Assembly: GCA_019914995.1 (NCBI GenBank)
Contig: CM034144.1
Coordinates: 5,797,489 to 5,861,488 of the forward strand
Origin: Acanthochlamys bracteata
Lineage: Eukaryota > Streptophyta > Magnoliopsida > Pandanales > Velloziaceae
DNA length: 64,000 nucleotides
Direction of reading: 5' to 3'
Part shown: in pieces, positions 13,101-25,728 of the stretch
Numbering within the stretch: position 1 is the stretch's first letter
How the letters are laid out: each line of letters starts with the position of its first letter
The notes under the pieces: generated by a model
The model's database searches: none
What the model was told of the DNA's origin: nothing
Seen by the model: the letters and a program-made list of their open reading frames with translations, nothing else
Translations under genes and position numbers: made by a program

Positions 13101-15131
13101 GCTTAAATTGAGAATGATTACACCTTCAATAAACCAGCATAATCACCTTCAAATGTAACTCATCAATCTGTGGCAATAGTGCTCTTAGATACTAACCACT
13201 AATCACATACAACTTGCCATAAATGAAGTACGACAATTAAGAAAGCAGTGTATGTCCATCAAAATAAGCCCAGAACCCGCAAGGTTTTAATGTCAGTTGA
13301 GGTAGAAGTATATAATGTCAAATGAAGACTAATCATGTACCCAAAATCGTAGGAAGAATACAAGAATATATAACTGACGAGCTTTCTATCAATGGAAAGT
13401 TTAATCTAAAGTCATACATTAGAATATTGATAAAATTAGATAACATATACTTTTCAGATTTTTCTCAATGAAACCAGTAGTATAAAAGTCTGTAAGGAAG
13501 CACTGCAGCAAAATACAAGTGCAGGACAATGTTAATTTGTAAACAGCAAAATCACGTGAAAGCATAATCAGCAATTGCGAACTAAATTGAGAATACACTA
13601 TTGGGAAAGAGGTAATTGCAATACTGTTCTCAAAGAAGCTACATAATGAAAATCAGATCCAATCATGGATCAATTGTTTACAAGAGTTTTCGCAAAGCTA
13701 AGCACTAAAATGCATGTTAAAATTTTCAAAAAGAAGACAAGGCACTTACCTTATTTTCTAGACTTGGGAAATACGAAGAGCTTGATACTACATGAGGCTT
13801 GAAAGCAAATGATTCAGGAGAAATGTCTTCAAAGGTGTGTTCTTTACTTTTCTCAGGAACACTAGCAACTGCTTCTGTTTTTCCTATGCCACACTGCTCG
13901 AAAAGAAATTTGCCCGTTGTTGGAGAAGGTTGAGCCTGATCAGCATTGGATACCATTAATTGTAATAAGATGCCAGAAAAATGTTCAAATTTGAGGTTAA
14001 TTTACAGTTTAGTTCAAGATTTTTAGCAATCAAGTATCACGATGGAAAACTTGAGCCTCCTCAACCACTTACATGCAAGTCAAACATATACCAAGGTTTC
14101 ACATATAAACGGAAACATAAAAGAGAAGGCACAGCTCAACCTAAAACGATGTGATTTTGTCCAAAAAGTTGTTTAGTACTCTGAGTCTTTCCCTTAATGA
14201 CAAAGGATCTGATTCTCACGGAGACGGGTTCAGATTTACTCATTGAAATTAATGCCACTTATTAGGTTAATAGAATCTCACAAAAACATATAAGATATAC
14301 CGATACAAACTTATATAGGAGGTACCGTGTATCACAGAAACCTTTTTAACATAATAAGTCAAAAAACCATCAGAATATGAACTAGCGAAAAGCAGTACAA
14401 TGATTACAGGAAAAACCTTGGAATAAAAACAATCAAACCGTCAAAAATATGATTTCTCATCAAATAATAATTATGGATCTGAAAAGAAACTAAACACATA
14501 CTATTAAAATCACAAATATACAAGAGATCAGTTGCAGCAATCTACTTTATTCGTCATTTCATCTACACTCTACAACTGAATAAAACTTGTTGCTAATCTA
14601 GTATCTGATAATAAGACTAGGAAAGGATAAAACTACAATCCAAACAACAAGAAAAACATATACCATAGAATTCGAGAGAAATACGGGTGAATCCAACAAC
14701 GTGGTGGGACTAAGCCCAGGTGGTATTGTCAAGTAAGGTGATCTAATATCCGAAGACCCAGACTCCAAGCTCCCCGTTCTAAATTGAGATGTATTGATCG
14801 TCGGAGCACAGAATCCGGCCTTGGCAGCCCTCTCTGCAAGGCCGCTCCTTGCGTTCGATTTTGGGGTCCCAAAAGGGACTGATTTTATAGAGGGAATGTT
14901 GGCAAACTGAAAGCCATTGCTTTTAACCTGTTCGTTCTTAGGATTCATAGTTACAGAAAGCTGCTCCTTCTCCGAATCCAACATAGCCCCGGAAAAATCT
15001 TCTTCGGGTAAAATGTCTGCGATTGATCTTGAATTGAATCCATCTCCAAAGTATGAGTTGATCATTGTTCTTGGACTGGAATTTGGGTGCCAGTCACCCA
15101 TCAAGGTGACATTCTCATCCATCCCACCCAT
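10155..15131 (-). CDS. WRKY2: Group I WRKY transcription factor, WRKY2-like, five exons
   Basis: On the minus strand the exons are 15131-14664, 13935-13750, 13055-12265, 11546-11388 and 10725-10155. All introns are GT..AG and the phases join, giving 724 residues ending GCL. Two WRKYGQK heptads, at about residues 315-321 and 520-526, are each followed by C..C..HNH zinc ligands (CTHPNC..HNH and CTHPGC..HNH). This makes it group I. The N-terminal region with [20 protein letters not shown] and the [10 protein letters not shown] join is the conserved Ser-Pro (SP) cluster of the WRKY2/20/33/34 set, phosphorylated by MAP kinases in known members; the segment before the second domain ([20 protein letters not shown]) matches AtWRKY2. 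It is a nuclear W-box-binding regulator; WRKY2 relatives act in ABA response, pollen and zygote polarity. The C-terminus has an [13 protein letters not shown] repeat. Confidence 0.93.
11686..11946. mobile_element. Tourist-like (PIF/Harbinger) MITE, 261 bp, in WRKY intron 3
   Basis: The element starts GGGCATGTTTCAAT and ends ATTGAAACACGCCC: a 14-bp terminal inverted repeat with one mismatch. It is flanked on both sides by TAA (11683-11685 and 11947-11949), the classical Tourist target duplication. The interior has repeated GTGTTTCAATTA and CTCCACTTYC words. It lies within an intron, so the encoded protein is not affected. Confidence 0.92.
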
Positions 15132-16060
15132 GAACAGATTACTCCCAACTCAAACACAATCTTAAGAAAGAAAGCGAAAACAAACCCAGAAATGGTTAAT
15201 AAATTTCTTTGTGAAATTACGAAATGCTAAGAAAATAACAAAGATTGGTGGAATGTTTACAAAAATTACCTTCAGATTTCAGCTAGCAAACTGACTGCAG
15301 AAGGCGAGATTGGCCGAATGAACAGCAAAGATGTTACCTTTATTGAAAAGTCCACCGAAAGATTAAATTTTTACGAGAAATCAAACAAAAATCGATCTAA
15401 AAGCTAATTGATCCCAAACCCACCCAAGAAGCACCTGAGAAAAATTAGAAGCCCAGATTAGAAAATTTTTCCCCCATACATAAATAAATGAATAACAAAA
15501 CAAAACGTACAAGTTTAAAAAGATCGATCAACAGATCACAAAACCCCCGTAAGAACCCAATGATTGAGATTTGTACTCTGATTATAAATTACAGAGAGAA
15601 GATAAAAAAAACTAACAGCAGAGAATGCTGAAAGAAGTTTCTCATATCATCATATGGGTAATGGAGTTTTTCTATGTGGTTTCAATTCAAAGACTGCAAC
15701 CATGAAACAACATGTTGTGGTTGTTGATGTTGTTGTTGTTGTTGTTCTTGGAAGAAGAAAAGAAAACAAAAGAAAGAAAAAGGAAAGAGAGAGAAAGACA
15801 GAAACTTTGTTTTCTTTTATTTCTCTCTTCTTTGTGTTTCAGTTCGTTGTTTCTTTTCTTTTTTTTTTTCTTTTTGCCTTTCGTTGATTATGATGAAGAA
15901 TGAAAGAGAATGAAAGAAAAGAGAGAGACAGGGAATGGGTTCTGTTGAGAAGAGAAGGGACAGATGGAGAGAGGGAGAAGAATAGTTTGACCAGAAAAAA
16001 ATTATTTTTTTTTGGTTTTAATTTTTGCCATGTTTCTTTCGGATTCTGAAACATTTAATT
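15132..16060 (-). promoter_or_regulatory. 5' leader and promoter region of the WRKY2-like gene
   Basis: Upstream of the start codon at 15131 the minus strand shows a long non-coding leader. A strongly asymmetric stretch at about 15750-15980, GA-rich on the plus strand, reads CT-rich on the gene strand; such CT-rich tracts are common near plant transcription starts. The leader may contain an intron, which could not be placed. Confidence 0.4.
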
Positions 16061-19000
16061 AGCAACAATATGAATGAATGAACTAGGTGAGAAATACATT
16101 AATGTTACTCAAATTTTATTTATTTTAATATTATTAAATTTTATATTATCAAAATTTTAATTTTAATTTTATTGTTATTGAATTATATTTTTACTGAATT
16201 TCATTTTAAATTTTATAAAATATTTTTTACGTAACTAAAATACGTATTAATAATTATTATATACGCTATATAATTGTAAATAATTTAGTTATTATTTTTC
16301 ACAAAATACTATCAGCCTATGTTTGAAAGGATAATTTTTAAAAATTTTCATCTAATAAACATATAAATCTTTTAGTTGGGAATTAAATTTCTACAGAGAG
16401 CAAAGTCAAAACAATTAATAACAATTAACACACGCTAAAATATGATTTATTTAAAAATATTTAGTTTCATATTTTCATATCCTCTTTTACAACATTAATG
16501 AATCGTACTTCATTAAATTAGAATGTACTTAATGCTTAATATTTTACATTAATGATTGTAATAAATATTTCTATAAGACTAAAAAGTTATATTGTATAAC
16601 TCACATATAAAAAATCTATTGTATTATATGACAATAAGTACTGAACTATCGAAAATAAAATATTTATAAAATAAATAAAATGATAATAAATATTAAAATA
16701 AATATGTCTGCATACTAATATGAATAAAATATAAAATAAAAATATTTATTAGCAATCGTTATTATCGAGTTTAAAAAAATATAGGATTAAAAAGTTAGAA
16801 CGTATTTACAGATCTAAAAATACTGTAGTATATATTAGAGCGCATTAGGAAAAAAAGATAATAAAATTAACATGAAATAAGGTGATAGCATAAGAGTTAT
16901 AGTGCATTTTAAATATCCGTAATTTAATTTTATAAAAAAGAAATTTTTTTGAATTATAAGTTGAGAATAGAGTTCAATTTTTATATTTTAATAATTTTTA
17001 GAAATAAATTAAAAATTAAAAAAGAAAATATTATTTTAAAAAATATATAAATAAAAAAATCGAAACTAAAATTTCGTAAGTGAAAGTGAAATTTAAGATT
17101 TTTTAAACAAATAAAATATATGAAGTGTTCAAAAATTCAAATCTAAGAAAAAAATAAAATTACGAATTTTTGAAACAATTTCTAAATTTAATATATAATC
17201 AAATATAATAGAAAGATTATATAGCCTAGTCTACTCAGAATGCAATAAAAGCTTAATTTATTATTCTTAATTGTATTATAATAAATTTTTTCTCTTTTAT
17301 TAACTGTGGTGAATTTTAAGCAAAAAGATGACATTTGCATAATTAATAATGAACACAAACTTCATGATGTGAATTTTTGACATAAGAAAAAATCGAGTAT
17401 TTTTAAAGAGATCTTTCTTTCTGGAATGCATAAAATTTCATTCTTTTTTCAGAAGTTATTTTGTTTTGAGGCCGTTTGGCTCAGCGTTCTCAAAAATAAC
17501 TTTTAAATTTTTCATTTAATATTTTTTAATATATTTTTTTAAGTATTTAGAGAATTTAGATAAAAAAATTAAACTTATTTTTAAAAAAAATAAAAATATT
17601 TTTTATTTTTAAAAAAATTTTATTTTAAAAATATTCTCAAATGATCTCTTTACGGATTTATTTCCAAAAATAATCTAATACGAAACTTACCTCAATTCCA
17701 AAAGAAAAAGCTACTCCTCAAAAACTCACTTCTTAAGAAAATAATTCAATGCAACCAACACAAGCCCTACTTCAGATTAATTGAGTTTGAAAAGAAGTTT
17801 TTGTAAATTAATTTCTTTCAAAGATTTTTTTCTAATTTTTTCAATATTTTTTTCTTTTATCAATAATGCTTTGGGTAGAACTCAATCTAAAAAAGATTAG
17901 CTTAAGATTGGAACCGTCCAAATCCATATAGGTAATGTCTGAGAGCATTTAAAATAAAGAGTTTTTAAAAAAAAAATTATTTTGGAGCCATTTGGAAATG
18001 GTTTGACTTTTTTAATCTAAAAATAATAAAAACTATATATTTTATGACGTACAATTCTCTTTACAAAACATAATTTATTTTTACAAGATGAGATTTTGAT
18101 TCCTTGCAGGGGGCTAATTTTCAATGATATCAGGTTTATGGTACACTCACAACTCACTTCACAGGGTGCCTTTGGTAAAGTTTATAAAAAAATTATTATT
18201 AATTTATAAATTTTATTTAAAATTGAAAAGAATATAAACATTTATGTTGAAAAATTTTATTATTAGTTTTTTTTTAAAATCATAATAATAGAGCTTAACT
18301 TTTAATATAGAATAAAAACAATAAAAGACTTTTTTTATAAGTATTCTGAAGCAGGCCCTCATAATCTTACGTGTCACACACATAACTAAGAAAATATTTA
18401 AGAATGCTTATTAAAAATAAAATTTTTAAAATAAAATATTTGAATTTTTAAAAATAAACTTTTATCTTAAAATAATTAATAATAAACTTTTATTATGTAA
18501 AATTTTTTATATTTTTAAAATTTTAAAAATAGTATAAATTATTTTATTATTAAAAAACTAAAATAAAAAATTATAATGAAAAAAATACTAAGCTTTTTCA
18601 AAAGAGCCTAAAATCAACCACGTATAATCATGATTTTATAAAATAAAGTTTGTAATTGTTTGATATTGCTTTCACAAATATTTTTTATTTTATTAATTAG
18701 TATAATTTTTAATAACTAATACCATATTTTAATTTATGCCCAACAGCTATCTCATACATTAGAACTAAACTTATTATTATTTTTTATTTACTCAGATAAT
18801 TTACTTCATTCTTTTTCATTTATTCCAAGTTTTTTTCTTAGGAAAAATATAAGTTAAATTCTTGAATTCGGTATAGGAAGGGTATATTAATTTCAAAAGA
18901 AAAACTTTGTGATAGTTAATTTACAAATTAGGTATTTACATGAATAATAATAATCATAATTGTTATTTTATTAAATTTGCATAAAATAAAATATTCAGAA

Positions 19001-20650
19001 CCAAGAATGCTACTAATATTTTTAAATTATATCTAAATATAATATAGTTAAAATTTTTATTAAAAATTGTTTATTGATTTGTTAAGATTACGTTAAGAGG
19101 AAGGTTCATAAAAAAGAAACCTTATTTTAAATGAATGAATGAGAGCATGTTTGATAAAGTATTTGAATTGATTTCACTATTTTATTTTAATTTTTTATAT
19201 CTTATAAATTTTTTGCAGTATTTGAAATTTGTTTATTTTTTAAAACTATTAATATATTATACATAACAAAATTTATATTTAAATTGTTTTATTTATTTTA
19301 AAGTAAACAAATAAAATTTTAAAATAATATATATTTTAATACTTTAAAGACATGAGTTTTTTTCTTTAAGTTAAAAAAATAAGTTTTATATGTAATAATT
19401 TATAATGTATAATTTATTTATATTTTTATATTTAAAAAGTTCTAAAATATATATAAAATTTAAAATAAAATAAAAGAGAAAGAATTAAACAGTGAGAATG
19501 AATATCAAATAACCTTCATCACAGCTTTTGAGAATCAGAAGAAAAACATTGTTTTTTGAGCTTTTTTTCTTTTTTCTTCTGTTGCATGCATGCAGACTGA
19601 AGACTGCTGCTTTGTCTCTTTGTTTTCTGCTTACTATTTATATAGGGAATCACACAAAAGTGATGATTTCATTAGTTTGCTGGTGCTTTGATTTCCTTCA
19701 AAACAAAAGAAAAAAAGTGAAAAGCAAATAAAATGGTTCTGGAATCAGAAACGGAAACAGAAACTAGTTAAGTGCTTTTGTCTTTTGACATGAGGCCATC
19801 ATGTATAGGAAAGCTTTTCTTCATTAATTTTTTATTTTATATTTTGAATAAAATTTTTAGAATATTATATAGAATTTTAAAAAAAAATTTAGAAATACAG
19901 AAAGATTTTACGTTATGAAAATTTTTATTAATTATTTTTATTATTTTTTGAAATAAAAAAATAAAATTTATTTTTCAAAAATTCCTAAAACACCACTTTT
20001 TTTGGAATTTTTTTTTAAAAAGCACTCACAAATATTAAGCTCTAATGAAAATCAAAGACCAATGAAGATATGTAAAATGTGTTTAATTAAACATATATAA
20101 GTACTTAATATTATAATTATAAGTTTAGTGGTTTCAATTTAAATATAATTAAGCATGTTTAATTGTAATATTTAAAAATAGTTAAGGTGAGAAGTAGAGT
20201 TGAGTAAAAATAGAATTCGAGTTGATAATTGTAATATGTAAATAGAATTTAAAGTAAAATTTTGACGAAAATAAAAATTGATGTAAAAATATAAATATAT
20301 TTTAAAATAATGATTAAAATATATTGAATGTTCAAACTTAAAATTTTGAGAGAAAAAATAAAATTTAATGGCAAGCACTTCGTTTATTCTCAACGAATCT
20401 TCGAAATAGTCAAAAAAGTTTTTACTAGATAAAATAAATATTTTCTGAAATAAAAAATATTTTTATTTTTTAAAAAATATTATATAATAAAAAAATTTTA
20501 TTATGTAAAATATTTTATATTTTTTAAATTTTTAATAAATTTTTAAATATTTAAAAAATATATAATTAAAAATTAAAAAAATCGTTTACGAAATGTTCAG
20601 CCAAACGGGCTTGAAGAATTACAAAACCAGTTAAGGCCCAATAAGGGCCC
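16061..20650. other. Long AT-rich intergenic region with MITE relics
   Basis: No gene is supported. Several short AT-rich segments repeat one another, for example 17468-17655 (starts GAGGCCGTTTGGCTC), 18390-18620 and 19790-20020. They look like decayed copies of the MITE family named at 29433. Frames in this region are short, rich in Phe/Lys/Asn/Ile and lack domain patterns. Confidence 0.5.
20400..20612. mobile_element. AT-rich MITE, copy of the 29433 family
   Basis: The interior shows the family word order: TTTTTATTTTTTAAAAAATA, then TATAATAAAAAAATTTTATT, then TGTAAAATATTTTATA and TTTTTAAATATTTAAAAAAT. The right end reads AGCCAAACGGGC, the inverse of the GCCGTTTGGCT ends of relatives. The left end is less clear. 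Confidence 0.5.
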
Positions 20651-20775
20651 AATTATACCTTCACGGCCACGAAGAAACCACGACTTGTTGATCACCATGA
20701 ACACGAAGCAAAAGTCGGAAACTAACAAGTTTTCGTTAATTTTTTGAGATTTTTTTTTTCAATCGATGAAATTGG

Positions 20776-22083
20776 TTGGTCTTCAATCGAAAGATGCTCT
20801 CTCTTCGGTCGATCAAACGAATCTGTGCAGCAATCGACGCCGTCGCAATCACTTTCATCGCCGCAAATCTCCGGCGAACTCTCTCCGCCGCCGCCTCACC
20901 CTCATCTACTTCACCAGACAACAATTTCCCTAAAATTTCCAAACTCAAGAACAGAACCCTGAAATCTAAAATATCAGTTTCTGAACCTGCATTGATTCAA
21001 ATTCAATCAGAAAGAAACCCAACCAAGTTGTTCAATTTGTTAGTTTCCAATTCTCATAATCGAGTTGTTGTTGAGAATAGATTCGTTTTCCAAGACGCGG
21101 TGTCTAGATTTGCAGGTGCTCGACGGTTTGATTTGATCGAGAAGTTGTTAGAGCAACAGAGAACGTTGCCGCAACGTAAAAGAGAGGGTTTTGTTGTGAG
21201 AATTATTAGTCTGTATGGTAGGGCTGGGATGCCGGATCATGCGCTCAAGGTGTTCAATGAAATGCATCTGTATGGGTGTAGCAGGACTGTGAAATCTTTC
21301 AATGCCGTTCTGAAAGTTTTGTTTGATTCGAGAAGGTTCGTTGATGCTTGCAAGGGGTTTGATGAAATGCCGGAGAGGTTTGGGATTGAGTTGGATGATG
21401 TTTCGTATAATACGATGGTTAAGGGGCTGTGCGAGATGGGTCTGCTGGAAAGGGCAGGATTGGTTATGGCTGAGATGGAGAGAAAAGGGATTGAGCCAGA
21501 CGTTGTTACGTACACCACGTTAATGTCAATGGCATATAAATGTGGAAGGCAGGAGATCGGTAACGGGTTGTGGAATCTCATGGTTTTGAAGGGTTGTAAG
21601 CCTAACGTAGCTACATTTAATGTGAGAATTCAGTATTTGATTAACAGAAGGAGAGGTTGGCAAGCAAATGATTTGATGTGGAAAATGGAGGGTGCTGGAG
21701 TGAAGCCAGATGAGTTGACATTTAACTTGATTATTAAAGGCTTCTGCGTGATGGGTGAATTTGAAATGGCTAAGAGGGTTTTCTTTGCTTTGAGTAGGAG
21801 AGAATGCAAGCCGAATAGAAGGATTTATCAGACCATGGTTCATTACATGTTGAAAGCAGGAGAATTTGATTTGGCATTCAAGTTGTCGAAGGAGAGTATG
21901 GAAAGGAACTGGTTTCCTAGCCTTGATACTATTTCAAATCTGCTAAAATGTCTTGCAAGCATCTCAAAGGATAAGGAGGCTAGAAGAATACTTAAGTTAA
22001 TCAGAGGAAGGATGCCACCATATTCAGCTGAGGAAATCCAAGCCTTTGAATCAGCATTATCTCAGAAGGAATGTAGCATTTAG
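20776..22083 (+). CDS. P-class pentatricopeptide repeat protein, mitochondrial type
   Basis: This is an intronless frame of 435 codons. The start may be Met1 (20776) or the Met at 20794, which begins MLSLRSIKRIC, a basic amphipathic presequence typical of mitochondrial import. About seven 35-residue PPR motifs follow from residue 138 onward, visible by their starts: FVVRIISLYGRAG, KSFNAVLKVLFDS, SYNTMVKGLCEMG, TYTTLMSMAYKCG, TFNVRIQYLINRR, TFNLIIKGFCVMG and IYQTMVHYMLKAG. There is no E, DYW or SMR extension, so it is a P-class protein expected to bind organellar RNA and act in stability, splicing or translation. The wording resembles Arabidopsis At1g80150-type proteins, from memory and not checked. 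Confidence 0.92.
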   Translation: MVFNRKMLSLRSIKRICAAIDAVAITFIAANLRRTLSAAASPSSTSPDNNFPKISKLKNRTLKSKISVSEPALIQIQSERNPTKLFNLLVSNSHNRVVVENRFVFQDAVSRFAGARRFDLIEKLLEQQRTLPQRKREGFVVRIISLYGRAGMPDHALKVFNEMHLYGCSRTVKSFNAVLKVLFDSRRFVDACKGFDEMPERFGIELDDVSYNTMVKGLCEMGLLERAGLVMAEMERKGIEPDVVTYTTLMSMAYKCGRQEIGNGLWNLMVLKGCKPNVATFNVRIQYLINRRRGWQANDLMWKMEGAGVKPDELTFNLIIKGFCVMGEFEMAKRVFFALSRRECKPNRRIYQTMVHYMLKAGEFDLAFKLSKESMERNWFPSLDTISNLLKCLASISKDKEARRILKLIRGRMPPYSAEEIQAFESALSQKECSI

Positions 22084-24733
22084 ATCGGGTTTTGCATTGT
22101 GGATACAGAAGAGGCAGTTAGATACATATTCATTAAAGATTCTTTCATTGTTTTGGACTGTCAGTAACACAAACTTTGATGAGACAGAAGCCTGATTCAA
22201 AATTTTCTGGAAGATCAGGAAGCTCAGTCTGTGAATTTACTAGCAGTTCATTGTCTTTCTTGTAAGTGGCAATTGATCTCTTTATACTTATTTTAAAATT
22301 TCTTCACGATTGTCCATTAAATTTTTATGTTACTTTCTACTTCCAGAATTTGTAAGCTTTTGAAGCTTCTTTGATGTATGCATCACAATTCATACTTGTC
22401 AGTTTCATCACTCAATTTGGAAGAATGTAAATTATTCTCATTAAATTAGGAGATCACAGTGCTCCATTATGAGCCTTTGCTAGGGAGATGAATTATACTA
22501 GTGTCAATTTTCTAAACTTGCTACAGCCAGGCCTTGATGCTGCACCATACAGAAATGATAAGATATCTCAAAAAGGATCACAGCTTTACTCAGCTACGTT
22601 TAAAGCATTCATTTTACTTTGCATCCGATTCTTCCATATTTATTGAACATACCTACTTATCATTCTTCACTGTTTTTTGTGAGTATGCACAGTTATTCTT
22701 TACTTCATGTGAACGAAGAGGTGTAGGCTGATGGAAATTTATAATCGTTTAAATGACTGAATGAGAATGGAGTGCTAGATCTGTATATCTTTAAAAAGTT
22801 GACAGGTTGTTCACGTATAGAGATGCTTGAGGTGTTTCATTGTAGCAATAAGAAAGCTCAAGAATGTCCATTGGTTGATCTTTGTAAGTTCATAATGATT
22901 GTGGGTAGCAAGCAATAATTTAGTTGATGATGACAAAGGTAGGTTGTTGATTCAGTTCTTCACCACAACAACTGAAGTACTATTCAACAACCTTGGTCAT
23001 CGTGATTTTCTTGATAAGAAATTCCAGCAAGTTAGGGCACCAATATGTTAAAATCCATTTCATATTATGTGAATAACTATCATCTTAGCTGAACTAATGC
23101 ATTAGATCTTGTACATGAATTGCCTTACAAGTCATTCCTCTTTCAACTGAGTAGGTCTTGATGAAATTAATGTTCTCTACCAGTCTGGTGTAAGCCATCC
23201 CAGGTGATGCTGGAACTGTTAGAACCCTCGGGTACTTCTGGGGTATTCCTTGTAATTTGTGGAGGCAAGCCATACTGGTATATTATTTTGGCAAATAAGT
23301 TTACCTTACTCAGGATATCTGAAGAACTTTCAATATATAGAAACTTAGTTGAAGTCTGCCAGGATTTCTTTTTGGAAGTGCAAGTCCGTGCTTTATTATT
23401 TATTATTAAGAGGATAATTATTTTCTTTTTTTCTCTGCAAACCACATCAAATGTTAAGTTCTTTCAAAGATGTAGAAATCAAGATAAGAAATTTCTTTGC
23501 ATTTCTATAAGAAACAAACACATGCCAAGTTACTTAGTATATTCAAGTAAAGTTCCCAATTCCATCCTAATATGTGCACATGTAGACTGGTAAATAATGT
23601 AGGAAAGATGGAACAGAAATCTATTTCTTGCATTAACTAATACAAAGTGGGAATTGCTATTTCCTTATACTGTGACTTAAAGGTACGCAATTTCTTACAT
23701 AACGGAACATCATGGCATTTAGTAACATTTGGTAGCTTCTTGTGAAAGTAAAACCAGTCATAAGCGTTGCCAGTCATAAAACTCAAAGCAAGTTAGAAGT
23801 TCATCCCATGATAAATTATGACAAGAGTTGTGCATCTTACATAAAACTTTAGGGTTTGTTTGTTTTCTTTTCTTTTCCTCAAATCTGCCATTGGACAACA
23901 ATCGCATGCTGGATAAGAGGTGCTTGCTAATTTGCATTCGTACTTCAGAAGGACTCAACAATTTCTTAGCATTAAATGAATTGAGGCTATAGTTTGCATG
24001 ACTCTACAAATCCATATCAGGACTTACTGCAATTATTTATAATTGCCATTTGTATATGTGGACCATCGTTTACTGAATGCATCATATCTTTTCTTTCAGG
24101 GCTGAGAGGAGGTGAGTGAATGTCTTGATCTGGATGAGTTTGGATTTATGGACTTCAACTCTAGTGATATCTGGATGAAATCATGCTACAGACCTACGCA
24201 ATTTACTGAACATGTTTTATCGGATTGTCCATTCTTTGCCGAAACAAAGGAAATTTTGATGGAGTTCCACGACAGTTTTATATTCTTGGAAAACCCAATT
24301 GTATATTTGTGTGCAACTTCCAGAGTAGGAATGTGGGACGATTTAGGAAGATCAGTTTCCATCTGTAGTAGTTTTTTCTCAAATCATGTAAACAATCTCA
24401 GGAAAGCTAGAAACTGCATAGTGGATCATGTACATAGTAGTAATAGATTCACAGAACTATTGTTATTTCAGATGCATACATATTTTTGTAACATTAGAAG
24501 CTATTGGTGAAATTCTATGTACTCTCATTCAAAATTTTGCAAATCTGTCTAAAATTTTCAAATTTCATCATATATATACACGTGGCATAATTATAATGAC
24601 TCCGTGAGATATTTGATGTTTTACTCATTACACACAAGGTCTTCTTTCTCTTTGTTATCAGGTGGATAAGGTCTTTCGATTCCCGCCATTGTTATCAAAG
24701 CTTTGCTAAGAAATTCTAAATCACCCCAAGAGA
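22084..24733 (+). other. PPR 3' untranslated region and spacer
   Basis: The first 300-500 bases read as a 3' untranslated region. Beyond it only short frames are seen, one of 132 codons at 24112-24510 preceded by a splice-acceptor-like TTTTCTTTCAG, without recognisable domains. No repeat family was identified here. Confidence 0.4.
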
Positions 24734-25728
24734 ATGGCCCTAATTACGACAACAATTTTCGCAAAATTTGAAAATTTTAATCTCTCACACAATTTGTCTC
24801 CATCAACTCTCCCAACTCTTCCTAATCGATTTTCAGTTTCTCTTCGAATCCCAAATTCAATTTCGATTCTTTGCTCGCCGGCGGAGTGTAGCCAGTGGCA
24901 GCGGAGGATATCAGGTGTGGTGCGGGCGTCAGTGCAGCAGCCATTGGATCTGTCTGAGGAAAATGTCCAGAAAGTTCTAATCGATGCAAGATCAGAGGTT
25001 AATGAATTTGACCTAAAAATTTGAACTTTTGATTCAAATTCCTTTGTTTGGTATTAGTAGTTGTGATTTAGTGGACTAATTTTGAGGACTTGTTATGATT
25101 TTTGCAATAAGTTTTACGGACCTCCGTTGAGGGACTGTTGTCTGTATACTTATTTGGATTGTTGAATAGTGTTTTTATTTTTGTGGAATTTCTCTTAAGA
25201 TGTTGTACCATAACCAATGTGCATTTTTTTCCCTTTTGTTGGAAAGTTTGGATTGTACTGCAACTAGCATATGCTTTACTTTTATGAACATCTTTTATAT
25301 CACTAACGGTTGAAATATGCTTTCTGCATAGCTCAGCTGGTGCAACTTTTCGACACATCTGTTGGGATTACAGGTGACCTTAAAGTTTAGGTAAGCTTTT
25401 GTATTTTAAAAGTTTCCTGTAAATCCTCATAGTGGTGTATAATGCATGTTCAGGTGAGGTTGATCTTGCTGATTTAGATGGCCCGTTTGTGAAGCTCAGA
25501 CTTAAAGGACGCTTTTGGCACAAACGTTCCACTGTTCTGGCACGCATTGGTACCTACCTGAAGACCAGAATCCCTGTAAGTCATTTGCTTGGCCTTGAGT
25601 TTTGCTATTATCTGCTTTTTTTCTTGTTCGGAGTGTAAGTCATGGGGATCTCATTTATTAATTAGGAAATACTGGAGGTGGACATTGAAGACGAGAAACA
25701 ATTAGATGATAGCCCAGAAAACTTTTGA
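24734..25728 (+). CDS. Small conserved protein, probably plastid-targeted, four exons, function unknown
   Basis: Exons 24734-24997, 25337-25373, 25454-25575 and 25666-25728 join in frame through GT..AG introns to give 161 residues. The first about 60 residues are Ser/Thr/Pro/Asn-rich with few acidic residues (MALITTTIFAKFENFNLSH..), as in chloroplast transit peptides. The mature part begins near DLSEENVQKVLIDARSE, continues LVQLFDTSVGITG, then a compact domain (VDLADLDGPFVKLRLKG, RFWHKRSTVLARIGTYL) and ends with an acidic tail EILEVDIEDEKQLDDSPENF. The very short 37-base exon 2 is unusual but the phases fit exactly. I do not recognise a named family. The consistent splicing and the sharp change from Ser-rich leader to compact domain support a real gene. 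Confidence 0.75.

Noticed and set aside
15654-16054. Val/Lys/Phe-rich short frames on both strands
   Set aside because: They lie in GA/CT microsatellite sequence of the WRKY leader and are composition artefacts.
24112-24510. 132-codon frame MSECLDLDEFGF after an acceptor-like site
   Set aside because: No domain, repeat or neighbour supports it, no donor exon could be found upstream, and the length is within chance for this composition.
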